Shown here one piece after another: positions 8,385 through 15,852 of a stretch of 24,472 nt of DNA. The notes below the pieces were generated by a model that did no database searches, was not told where the DNA came from, and worked only from the letters and a program-made list of their open reading frames with translations. The first letter of the stretch is position 1. Each line of letters begins with the position of its first letter. The position numbers were made by a program, and so were the translations under genes. Source of the DNA: an uncultured Verrucomicrobia subdivision 3 bacterium (GTDB lineage Bacteria > Verrucomicrobiota > Verrucomicrobiae > Limisphaerales > UBA11358); assembly GCA_903921455.1 (NCBI GenBank), contig CAIXPZ010000177.1:1-24472 (forward strand), written 5' to 3'.

Positions 8385-10381
8385 TTATGAGAAATGCATT
8401 TTGCCTTTGGCTGTTGCTCGCCATGTTCTTGCTCGGCCGGTTGAGCGGCAATGCTGCAACCATCACCATTCAGACCGATCAGCCTGGAGCCAAACTTAAC
8501 CCGGGGATGTGGGGGATTTTCTTTGAGGATATCAACCTTGGTGCGGATGGCGGGCTTTATGCGGAGTTGGTAAAGAATCGCTCGTTTGAATTCCCCGAAG
8601 CGTTGATGGGCTGGAGCGAGTCTGGCAGCCGGGACAACCCTTCCAATTCCAATACAGCCTCGAAACCAACTCAAAGCCAGCTGACGATCCGGACCAACGC
8701 GCCGTTTAACGTGGCCAATCCGCATTACCTTCGGATCGTGTCCGATTCACCGGCGGCTTATGGCGTGGCGAATGAAGGCTTTCGCGGCATCGGCGTAAAG
8801 GCGGGCGAAAAATATGATTTTTCTGCGCAGGTGCGGGCCGTTGCTGGTTCCCCCGCGCTCCAGATCGAGTTGGTGGATGGCGCTGGCAAAATTTTGGCCA
8901 GTGAGCGCATTAATAGATTGCCGGCGGATTGGGGGTTGAAGCAAGTCACGCTGCGGCCCAAGGTCACCGAAGCCAGGGCACGGTTGCGGGTTCTGGTTTT
9001 GGGTGGTGGAGTGGTTGACCTCGACATGGTTTCGTTATTTCCGCAGCAGACCTGGAAAAACCGGCCCGGCGGCCTGCGGTCGGACATGGTGCAATGGCTC
9101 GCGGACTTGAAGCCGGGTTTCCTGCGTTTTCCCGGCGGCTGCATTGTGGAAGGACACACGCTGACGAATCGCTATCAATGGAAGACAACGATCGGTCCGG
9201 TGGCGGAGCGTAAGCTCATCATGAATCGCTGGAACGATGAGTTTAAACATCGTCCAACCCCCGATTACTACCAGACGTTCGGGCTGGGCTTCTATGAGTA
9301 CTTTCAATTATGTGAAGACATCGGGGCTTCGCCGTTGCCGATTTTGAATTGCGGCATGGCGTGCCAGTTCAATTCCGGCGAACTGGTGCCGCTGGACCAG
9401 CTGGATCCGTATATTCAGGACGCACTCGACCTCATTGAGTTTGCCAATGGTCCCGTGACCAGCCCGTGGGGCGCCCAGCGCGCGGCCTTCGGGCATCCCA
9501 AGCCCTTCAATCTGAAAATGCTTGGGGTTGGTAATGAACAATGGGACCAGCAATACATTGATCGGTATGCGAAATTCCATGCGGTGTTAAAAGCCCGTCA
9601 TCCGGAAATCAAGTTGGTTTCCGCCGCCGGGCCGTCGCCGGATGACGGGCATTTTAAATTTGCCTGGCCCAAGTTGCGCGAGTTGCACGCGGATATTGTG
9701 GATGAACATTGCTACGCCAAACCCGATTGGTTCTACCACAACACGCATCGCTATGACGGCTACGACCGCAACGGCCCGAAAGTTTTCTTCGGCGAATACG
9801 CCGCGCAGAGTGACAAAGTGGTCAGCGTGAATAACCGCAACAATCTGGAGTGCGCGCTTGCCGAGGCCGCTTGCATGACCGGGTTGGAGCGCAACGGCGA
9901 CGTTGTTCGCCTGGCGAGCTACGCGCCGCTGTTTGCGCATATTGAAGGCTGGCAATGGAAGCCGGACCTGATCTGGGTGGATAATCTTAGGAGCTACGGC
10001 ACGCCCAATTATTATGTTCAGAAGCTGTTTGCCAATAATGCCGGCGACACCATTTTGCCCGTGAAACTCGACGCGGGCGGCGCGGAAAAGATTTATGCCT
10101 CCGCCTCGGCCGCCTCGGCCGCCGGCGAGGTGATTCTTAAAGTGGTGAATGGCGGCAGTGCGCCGGTATCAACCCGATTGGAGTTTGTGGGTGCAAAACA
10201 TATTGCTTCGGCGGTGAAAGTTTTCACGCTTGCCAGTTCTAACCAGCAGGATGAGAACTCCTTTGCCGAGCCGCGCAAAGTTTTTCCACAGGCGTCAGTC
10301 TGCAAAATCAAGGGGGCACAGTTTGACTACACCTTGCCGGCAAACTCCCTCACGGTGCTGCGGCTCAAGCTTTCCAACTAA
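8381..10381 (+). CDS. Secreted GH51 alpha-L-arabinofuranosidase (second copy)
   Basis: A 666-residue exported retaining arabinofuranosidase. Residues 1-26 form a signal peptide (MRN, long Leu-rich core, SGNAA). The GH51 signature WGIFFEDINLGADGGLYAEL is at 44-63. A CBM4/9-like region spans about 75-220. The acid/base is E386 (GVGNEQWDQ) and the nucleophile E472 (FFGEYAA). The C-terminal sandwich is continuous and ends in NSLTVLRL, as does the first GH51. The ATG at 8381 overlaps the previous stop (ATGA); a second ATG at 8387 would also work. A GGAAGG sequence 7 nt before 8381 is one of the few Shine-Dalgarno-like sites in the window, so translation may be coupled and re-initiated. Its divergence from the first GH51 suggests an old duplication with different substrate preference, for example side chain versus oligosaccharide. 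Confidence 0.94.
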   Translation: MIMRNAFCLWLLLAMFLLGRLSGNAATITIQTDQPGAKLNPGMWGIFFEDINLGADGGLYAELVKNRSFEFPEALMGWSESGSRDNPSNSNTASKPTQSQLTIRTNAPFNVANPHYLRIVSDSPAAYGVANEGFRGIGVKAGEKYDFSAQVRAVAGSPALQIELVDGAGKILASERINRLPADWGLKQVTLRPKVTEARARLRVLVLGGGVVDLDMVSLFPQQTWKNRPGGLRSDMVQWLADLKPGFLRFPGGCIVEGHTLTNRYQWKTTIGPVAERKLIMNRWNDEFKHRPTPDYYQTFGLGFYEYFQLCEDIGASPLPILNCGMACQFNSGELVPLDQLDPYIQDALDLIEFANGPVTSPWGAQRAAFGHPKPFNLKMLGVGNEQWDQQYIDRYAKFHAVLKARHPEIKLVSAAGPSPDDGHFKFAWPKLRELHADIVDEHCYAKPDWFYHNTHRYDGYDRNGPKVFFGEYAAQSDKVVSVNNRNNLECALAEAACMTGLERNGDVVRLASYAPLFAHIEGWQWKPDLIWVDNLRSYGTPNYYVQKLFANNAGDTILPVKLDAGGAEKIYASASAASAAGEVILKVVNGGSAPVSTRLEFVGAKHIASAVKVFTLASSNQQDENSFAEPRKVFPQASVCKIKGAQFDYTLPANSLTVLRLKLSN

Positions 10382-10383
10382 TT

Positions 10384-12057
10384 ATGGCAAATCAATACAC
10401 GATCGGTTTGGACTATGGCACGAATTCAGTTCGTGCCCTCATCGTCAATGTCGCCAACGGCGCGGAAGTGGCCGCCGCGGTTTGGACCTACGCGCATGGC
10501 ACTCAGGGCGTGATCTTGTCGCGTGATCCGAATCTGGCGCGGCAACATCCGCTGGATTACGTCAATGGTGCGGAGATAACCATCCGGCAGGCGCTGGCTT
10601 CGGCCAAAAAATCCGTGAAAGGTTTTCGGGCGGATCAAGTCATCGGCATTGGCGTGGACACGACTGGCAGCACGCCGTTGCCGGTGGATGCGCAGGGGCA
10701 GCCGTTGGCGTTCAGTAAAAAATTCGCCAATCATCCCGCCGCGCTGGCGTGGCTGTGGAAAGATCATACCGGCGTCGCCGAGGCGGCGGAGATTACGGCG
10801 CTGGCTAAAAAGTTGCGTCCACAATTTCTTGCCAAGTGTGGCGGCACCTATTCGAGTGAATGGTTCTTTAGCAAGATTTTGAAATGTCTTCGCGCCGCGC
10901 CGGAAGTGTTCAATGCCGCGCATTCGTGGATTGAGCTTTCGGACTTTGTTCCGGCTGCGCTCACCGGCACGCTTGCGCCCGATAAATTCACCGCCGGTGT
11001 CTGTGCGGCCGGCCACAAGGCGATGTGGAATGCGAAATGGGGTGGTTATCCTGATCAACAATTTCTCGCAAAATTGCATCCCCAACTCGGCGCCTTACGC
11101 GATCGGTTGCCGAAAAGAGTCCGTGCCGTTGACACGGCCGCCGGGGCTTTGACTGCGGAATGGGCCGGGAAAACCGGGTTGACGGCGGGTATCCCGGTGG
11201 CGGTCGGCGCATTCGATGCTCATACCGGAGCGATTGGTGCGGGCGTCAAACCTGGCACGCTGGTCAAGATCATCGGCACCAGCACCTGCGATATCAGTGT
11301 TCGCCATAACACGGCGAAGCTGGCGGATGTGCCCGGGCTCTGCGGCATCGTGGATGGCAGTGTCGTGCCGGGATATTTTGGTCTTGAGGCCGGTCAGTCG
11401 GCAGTCGGTGATATTTTTAATTGGTGGGTGAATTACATCCAGCCGCATGGCGAGAAGCTGTCGCATCGCGTGCTGGATGAGGAAGCCTTGAAGCTTAAGC
11501 CCGGCGAAAGCGGCTTGCTTGCGCTCGACTGGAACAATGGCAATCGCACCATTTTGGTGGATCAGCGCCTGACGGGGTTGCTGGTGGGCCAGACCCTTTA
11601 TACCACGCCAGCCGAGGTTTATCGCGCGCTGATTGAAGCCACGGCTTACGGCGCGTTGACCATCATCAACCGTTTTGAGGAATACGGCGTGAAGATCAAC
11701 GAAGTCGTCAACTGCGGCGGGATCGCGGAAAAAAGCGCGATCACGATGCAGATCTATGCGGACGTGACGGGACGGCCGATGAAGATTTCACGCTCGGCGC
11801 AGACCTGCGCGCTGGGATCCGCCATCGCGGCGGCGGTCATCGCCGGGGCGCACAAGGATTTCGCAGCGGCGCAGAAGAAAATGACCGGGCTAAAGCCGAA
11901 AGTCTATAAGCCGAACCCCAAGGCGCATGCCGTCTATCAGGAGCTTTATGCGATTTATAAGCAATTGCACGATGCCTTCGGCACGGAGAATTGGAATGGC
12001 AATCTATTTGGTGTGATGAAGCAGTTGATTGAAATCCGCAGCCGCATTCGTAAATAA
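10384..12057 (+). CDS. araB: L-ribulokinase (FGGY kinase)
   Basis: Phosphorylates L-ribulose to L-ribulose-5-phosphate with ATP in the cytoplasm. Length is 557 residues (E. coli AraB, 566). The N-terminal FGGY domain opens with IGLDYGTNSVRALIV (7-21), the phosphate-binding loop, followed by GIGVDTTGSTPLPVD (88-102). VGAFDAHTGAIGAGV (274-288) carries the expected catalytic base D278. IIGTSTCDI (297-305) begins the C-terminal ATP-binding half, and VNCGGIAEKSAITMQIYADV near residues 439-458 is the FGGY C-domain signature. Ribulokinase is favoured over xylulokinase by the length, the araA/araD context and the IGTSTC motif. The start is 2 nt after the GH51 stop, so translation is probably coupled. 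Confidence 0.96.
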   Translation: MANQYTIGLDYGTNSVRALIVNVANGAEVAAAVWTYAHGTQGVILSRDPNLARQHPLDYVNGAEITIRQALASAKKSVKGFRADQVIGIGVDTTGSTPLPVDAQGQPLAFSKKFANHPAALAWLWKDHTGVAEAAEITALAKKLRPQFLAKCGGTYSSEWFFSKILKCLRAAPEVFNAAHSWIELSDFVPAALTGTLAPDKFTAGVCAAGHKAMWNAKWGGYPDQQFLAKLHPQLGALRDRLPKRVRAVDTAAGALTAEWAGKTGLTAGIPVAVGAFDAHTGAIGAGVKPGTLVKIIGTSTCDISVRHNTAKLADVPGLCGIVDGSVVPGYFGLEAGQSAVGDIFNWWVNYIQPHGEKLSHRVLDEEALKLKPGESGLLALDWNNGNRTILVDQRLTGLLVGQTLYTTPAEVYRALIEATAYGALTIINRFEEYGVKINEVVNCGGIAEKSAITMQIYADVTGRPMKISRSAQTCALGSAIAAAVIAGAHKDFAAAQKKMTGLKPKVYKPNPKAHAVYQELYAIYKQLHDAFGTENWNGNLFGVMKQLIEIRSRIRK

Positions 12058-12067
12058 TACCTTTCCC

Positions 12068-12766
12068 ATGCTCGAAAAACTTAAAGCGCAAGTGTGCCGG
12101 GCCAACCTGGATCTGGTGGCCAAGGGGCTCGTCATCGAAACCTGGGGCAATGCCAGTGGTGTGGACCGTGACCGTGGGTTGGCGGTCATCAAGCCCAGCG
12201 GCGTGCCCTATGCCGGCATGAAGCCAAAGCACATGGTCGTCGTTTCGCTCGCGGATGGTCAAGTGGTCGAAGGTAATTTGAAACCCAGTTCGGACACGCC
12301 GACGCACCTGGTTCTGTATCGTGCCTTTCCAAAAATTGGCGGCGTGGTGCATACGCACAGTTTGTTTGCGACGGCGTGGGCGCAGGCGCAACGGGGGTTG
12401 CCGAGCTACGGCACGACGCAGGCGGATTACTGGTATGGCGACGTGCCTTGCACGCGGCTGCTGAAACCGTCCGAAATTAGAAATGATTACGAGGCGAACA
12501 CCGGCGAGGTGATCGTCGAAACGTTTAAGAAATTAAAATTTGATCCGCAGCAACATCCCGCAGTGCTGGTCGCGAGCCACGGGCCGTTCACTTGGGGCAA
12601 GGATGTGGCCGACGCGGTTCACAACGCCGGCGTGCTGGAATTCATTGCGCAGCTCGCCAGCGAGACGTTAAAAATCAATCCGGAACTGAAGCCGATGCCG
12701 TCGGTTTTGCTCGACAAACATTTTCTTCGCAAACATGGCCCGAGTGCTTACTATGGCCAGAAATAA
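12068..12766 (+). CDS. araD: L-ribulose-5-phosphate 4-epimerase
   Basis: Converts L-ribulose-5-P to D-xylulose-5-P by a Zn-dependent retro-aldol mechanism, feeding arabinose carbon into the pentose phosphate pathway. The product has 232 residues (E. coli AraD, 231). Reading from the ATG at 12068 aligns position for position with E. coli: D76, H95, H97, D120, H171 and Y229 are all present (PSSDTPTHLVLY, GGVVHTHS, VASHGPFTWGKD, LRKHGPSAYYGQ). The frame is also open from an ATG at 12029, but that start would overlap araB by 29 nt and add 13 non-homologous residues, so 12068 is preferred. The gap from araB is 10 nt. No Shine-Dalgarno sequence is visible. Class II aldolase fold, cytoplasmic. Confidence 0.96.
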   Translation: MLEKLKAQVCRANLDLVAKGLVIETWGNASGVDRDRGLAVIKPSGVPYAGMKPKHMVVVSLADGQVVEGNLKPSSDTPTHLVLYRAFPKIGGVVHTHSLFATAWAQAQRGLPSYGTTQADYWYGDVPCTRLLKPSEIRNDYEANTGEVIVETFKKLKFDPQQHPAVLVASHGPFTWGKDVADAVHNAGVLEFIAQLASETLKINPELKPMPSVLLDKHFLRKHGPSAYYGQK

Positions 12767-12796
12767 CTCCGCAACTAACAACTATTCCGTATCACC

Positions 12797-13948
12797 ATGA
12801 ACAAATTAATCCAACTCATCACTGTCACGTCGCTTGGAGTTTTTGCGGCGTGTTTAACCGGCTGCAACACTATGTCAAACACACCTAAAGGAACCATTAC
12901 CAAAGCGGATTTCGGCAAAACGCCGGATGGGCAAGCGGTTGACCTCTACACCTTGCGCAACGACCAGGGGGTCGAGGCGCGCATCATGACTTACGGCGGT
13001 ATTGTTCAGTCGCTGTTCGTGCCGGATAAGAGCGGCAAACTGGGCGATGTCGTGCTCGGCTACGACAATCTGCAGGGTTACATCGACAAGACGCCGTATT
13101 TCGGCGCGCTGATTGGCCGTTACGGCAATCGCATCGGCGGCGCAAAATTTACGCTGGATGGCCAGACTTACACGCTGGCGACTAATAACGGGCCGAACTC
13201 GCTCCATGGCGGCCTGGTTGGTTTCGACAAAGTCGTGTGGACGGCCCGCCCGCTGCCAACGTCACACGGGCCGGCCTTGATACTGACTTATGTGAGCAAG
13301 GATGGCGAAGAGGGTTTCCCCGGCAACTTGCAAGTCACGGCGATTTATACGCTGACGGACAAGAACGAGCTGAAACTGGATTTTACCGCCAAGACCGACC
13401 AGGCGACGGTGGTGAATCTGACGCATCATTCCTATTTCAACCTGTCAGGGCAGGGGAATGGCGACATTCTCGGCCACGTGGTCTATATCAATTCCGGCCA
13501 GACCACGCCGGTGGACAGCGGCCTCATCACCACCGGCGAATTTGCCGACGTGACCGGCACGCCGTTTGATTTCCGCAAGCCGGCCACGATCGGTGCGCGC
13601 ATCAACGACCCGGACAAGGTTCTGCAATTTGGTCCCGGCTACGATCATAACTGGGTCATCAATAAACTGCTTGGCCAGTTCGGCCTGCAGGCCCGCGTGG
13701 TGGATCCGGCTAGCGGTCGTGTGATGGAAGTTTGGAGCGACGAGCCCGGCTTGCAATTCTATGCCGGTAATTTTCTTGATGGCACGATCAAGGGCAAGGG
13801 TGGCGTCGCTTACCAGATTCACACCGGCTTTTGCATGGAGCCGCAGCATTATCCTGACTCGCCGAACAAGGCAAATTTCCCGTCGGTGGTTTTGCGCCCC
13901 GGCCAAACCTATCACAACACGATTGTTTATAAATTCAGCGTGGAATAA
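12797..13948 (+). CDS. galM: Aldose 1-epimerase (mutarotase), predicted lipoprotein
   Basis: Interconverts alpha and beta anomers of free aldoses. The product has 383 residues, about 30 longer than cytoplasmic GalM because of an N-terminal lipoprotein signal with lipobox LTGC (C23). GalM features follow: EARIMTYGGIVQSLFVPD, GRYGNRIGGAKFTLDG, NSLHGGLVGFDKVVW (H137), NLTHHSYFNLSG (H211), GYDHNWV (D283) and FCMEPQHYPDSPN (E348, the expected general base). In this operon it would act in the periplasm or at the membrane on L-arabinose released by retaining glycosidases, supplying the anomeric or ring form preferred by the transporter and AraA. That role is inferred from the signal peptide and position; galactose is the classic substrate. 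It lies 30 nt after araD and 18 nt before the symporter. Confidence 0.94.
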   Translation: MNKLIQLITVTSLGVFAACLTGCNTMSNTPKGTITKADFGKTPDGQAVDLYTLRNDQGVEARIMTYGGIVQSLFVPDKSGKLGDVVLGYDNLQGYIDKTPYFGALIGRYGNRIGGAKFTLDGQTYTLATNNGPNSLHGGLVGFDKVVWTARPLPTSHGPALILTYVSKDGEEGFPGNLQVTAIYTLTDKNELKLDFTAKTDQATVVNLTHHSYFNLSGQGNGDILGHVVYINSGQTTPVDSGLITTGEFADVTGTPFDFRKPATIGARINDPDKVLQFGPGYDHNWVINKLLGQFGLQARVVDPASGRVMEVWSDEPGLQFYAGNFLDGTIKGKGGVAYQIHTGFCMEPQHYPDSPNKANFPSVVLRPGQTYHNTIVYKFSVE

Positions 13949-13966
13949 TCCGACTACATCATAACT

Positions 13967-15781
13967 ATGAATGAAATAACGAATAATGTTGCGGCTGCGG
14001 CCAATGGCGTTGCCGCCGTGGCGGCCAACGGACAATCCGTGTTCAACGGGCTGGACTGGGCGGTGATCGCCCTCTTCGCCCTCGGCATGATTGCCACGGT
14101 GGCGTTCTCGATGCGCAAGAAGAACGAGTCGGGCAAGGATTACTTCCTGTCGGGCCGCGATGCGAACTGGCTGCAAATCGGCTCATCGATCTTCTCCTCG
14201 AACATCGGTTCGGAACATCTCGTCGGTCTGGCCGGCGCCGGTTTCGTCACCGGTATGGCGATGGCCCATTGGGAAATGCATGGCTGGCTCATCCTGATCT
14301 TGGGCTGGGTGTTTGTGCCGCTCTATGACCGGATGAAAGTGTTCACCATGCCGGAATTTCTCGAATTGCGCTTCAGTCGCGGTTCCCGGAATGTCTTGAG
14401 CTTGCTGACCATGGCCAGTCTGGTTCTGACCAAAATCGCCGCGACGATTTATGCCGGCGACGTGGTGATCCGTACGCTGTTGGGCGTGGAATCGGTCAAT
14501 CTGTTCGGCCACAACGTGGACGTCTTCTGGGTTATCGCCCTCGGGCTCGCGTTCACGACCGGTCTCTACACGATCTTCGGGGGCATGCGCGTGATCATGT
14601 ATACCGCCGTGTTGCAGACGCCGGTGTTGATCTTCGGTTCGCTGGCCATTCTTTACGTTGGGCTGCACAAGCTCGGCGGCGGTAGTTTGATCGAAGGTTG
14701 GAATGCGACCAAAGTGGCGGTGGGACAAAATATCCATCTCATCCGCTCCAATGCCGACCCCGAATGGCCGTGGCTCGCGGTGTTGCCTGGTTCCGCGATT
14801 ATCGGCTTCTGGTATTGGTGCACCGACCAATACATCGTCCAGCGCGTGCTGGCGGGTAAGAACCAGCAGGAATCCCGTCGCGGTTCCATTCTGGCCGGTT
14901 ACTTCAAGCTGACGCCGGTGTTCATCTTCCTGATTCCCGGCATGGTCGCCTTTGCGTTGACTCAGAAACCCGGCAGTGGTTTTGCCACGACCGGCGACGC
15001 GGCTTATACCTCGCTGGTTGCACAGATCCTGCCCCACGGCATCAAGGGGATTGTGGCTTGCGGCATGATCGTCGCGCTTATGGCTTCGTTGGCGTCGAAG
15101 TTCAACGCTTCGGCCACGCTGTTCACGATGGACTTCTATCGGGAATGGCATCCGAACGCCTCCGGCAAAACCGAAGTGCTCGTCGGGCGCATCGCCACGG
15201 CGGTGATTGTGTTCCTCGGCATTTGCTGGGTGCTGGTCATCAAGGCGCTCCATTCGAGTCTTTACGAATACCTCCAGAACGTGCAGGCCTATCTCTCGCC
15301 GGCCATCGCCGTGCTGTTCGCCGTCGGCGTGTTCTGGAAACGCGCTACGGCTCCGGCTGCGCTGTGGGCCTTTGTGGTGGGGGTTGTGGCCGGTTTTGCC
15401 CGGCTGGCAACTGACCTCGTCATGCGCACGGACGGTGCGACGGTGAAAGAGTTGAAACAACAGCTCTACAAACATCTCATCACCGCCGACCAATACAACG
15501 CCGGGATCGCGCCCATTCACGCCAAGTATGGCATCATGTTCACCTTTTGGAACATCCACTGGCTCTATTTCTGCCAGGGCTTGTTTGTGCTGACGGCGGC
15601 GTTGATGATCGTCATCAGCTTGATGACGCAGCCGCCGGATCCCAAGACCGTCAAATACACCTGGTATGGCGCCTCGCCGGCTGAAAAAGCCGCCACCCGT
15701 GCCAGTTGGAACGCAATGGACGTGGTGCTGAGCTTGATCGTCGTCGCCGCCGTCGTCTGGTTCTACCTGAGTTTCTGGTGA
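13967..15781 (+). CDS. Sodium/sugar symporter (SSS family, SGLT-type)
   Basis: A 604-residue inner-membrane transporter with roughly 13-14 hydrophobic segments. It resembles SGLT and vSGLT: SSNIGSEHLVGLAGAGF (77-93) is close to human SGLT1 (SNIGSGHFVGLAGTG), GWVFVPLYDRMKVFTMPEFLELRF follows, and WYWCTDQYIVQRVLAGK (282-298) matches the vSGLT WGFNQYIIQR region. LMASLASKFNASATLFTMD (371-389) is the Na2-site helix, with S374 at the conserved serine position. E103 is in the place of the sugar-binding Glu of SGLT1 and vSGLT. SSS members carry sugars, amino acids and other solutes, but this one belongs to the sugar branch. As the last gene of the arabinose operon it probably imports L-arabinose (or xylose or galactose) with Na+. 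A long hydrophilic loop lies at about 485-525. The terminator begins 14 nt after its stop. Confidence 0.93.
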   Translation: MNEITNNVAAAANGVAAVAANGQSVFNGLDWAVIALFALGMIATVAFSMRKKNESGKDYFLSGRDANWLQIGSSIFSSNIGSEHLVGLAGAGFVTGMAMAHWEMHGWLILILGWVFVPLYDRMKVFTMPEFLELRFSRGSRNVLSLLTMASLVLTKIAATIYAGDVVIRTLLGVESVNLFGHNVDVFWVIALGLAFTTGLYTIFGGMRVIMYTAVLQTPVLIFGSLAILYVGLHKLGGGSLIEGWNATKVAVGQNIHLIRSNADPEWPWLAVLPGSAIIGFWYWCTDQYIVQRVLAGKNQQESRRGSILAGYFKLTPVFIFLIPGMVAFALTQKPGSGFATTGDAAYTSLVAQILPHGIKGIVACGMIVALMASLASKFNASATLFTMDFYREWHPNASGKTEVLVGRIATAVIVFLGICWVLVIKALHSSLYEYLQNVQAYLSPAIAVLFAVGVFWKRATAPAALWAFVVGVVAGFARLATDLVMRTDGATVKELKQQLYKHLITADQYNAGIAPIHAKYGIMFTFWNIHWLYFCQGLFVLTAALMIVISLMTQPPDPKTVKYTWYGASPAEKAATRASWNAMDVVLSLIVVAAVVWFYLSFW

Positions 15782-15795
15782 ACGGATAATCCCCG

Positions 15796-15828
15796 GGCTG
15801 CGGTGCTTCGGCACCGCAGCCTTTTTTT
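15796..15828 (+). terminator. Intrinsic terminator with UUCG tetraloop
   Basis: A perfect 11-bp stem (left arm GGCTGCGGTGC at 15796-15806, right arm 15811-15821) closes on TTCG (15807-15810), an especially stable C(UUCG)G tetraloop. It is followed directly by seven T residues (15822-15828). This is a textbook rho-independent terminator closing the pentose operon, 14 nt after the symporter stop. Confidence 0.95.
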
Positions 15829-15852
15829 GTTTAACCCACCAAACCCTCGTCT

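Noticed and set aside
12029..12067. Upstream ATG for araD at 12029
   Set aside because: It would overlap araB and add 13 residues not found in AraD; the ATG at 12068 aligns residue for residue with E. coli AraD.
14183..15814. 543-codon open frame on the minus strand opposite the symporter gene
   Set aside because: It is a shadow of the symporter. Its product is rich in His/Arg/Asp/Gln with no hydrophobic core or family motif, while the plus strand encodes a clear SGLT-type protein.
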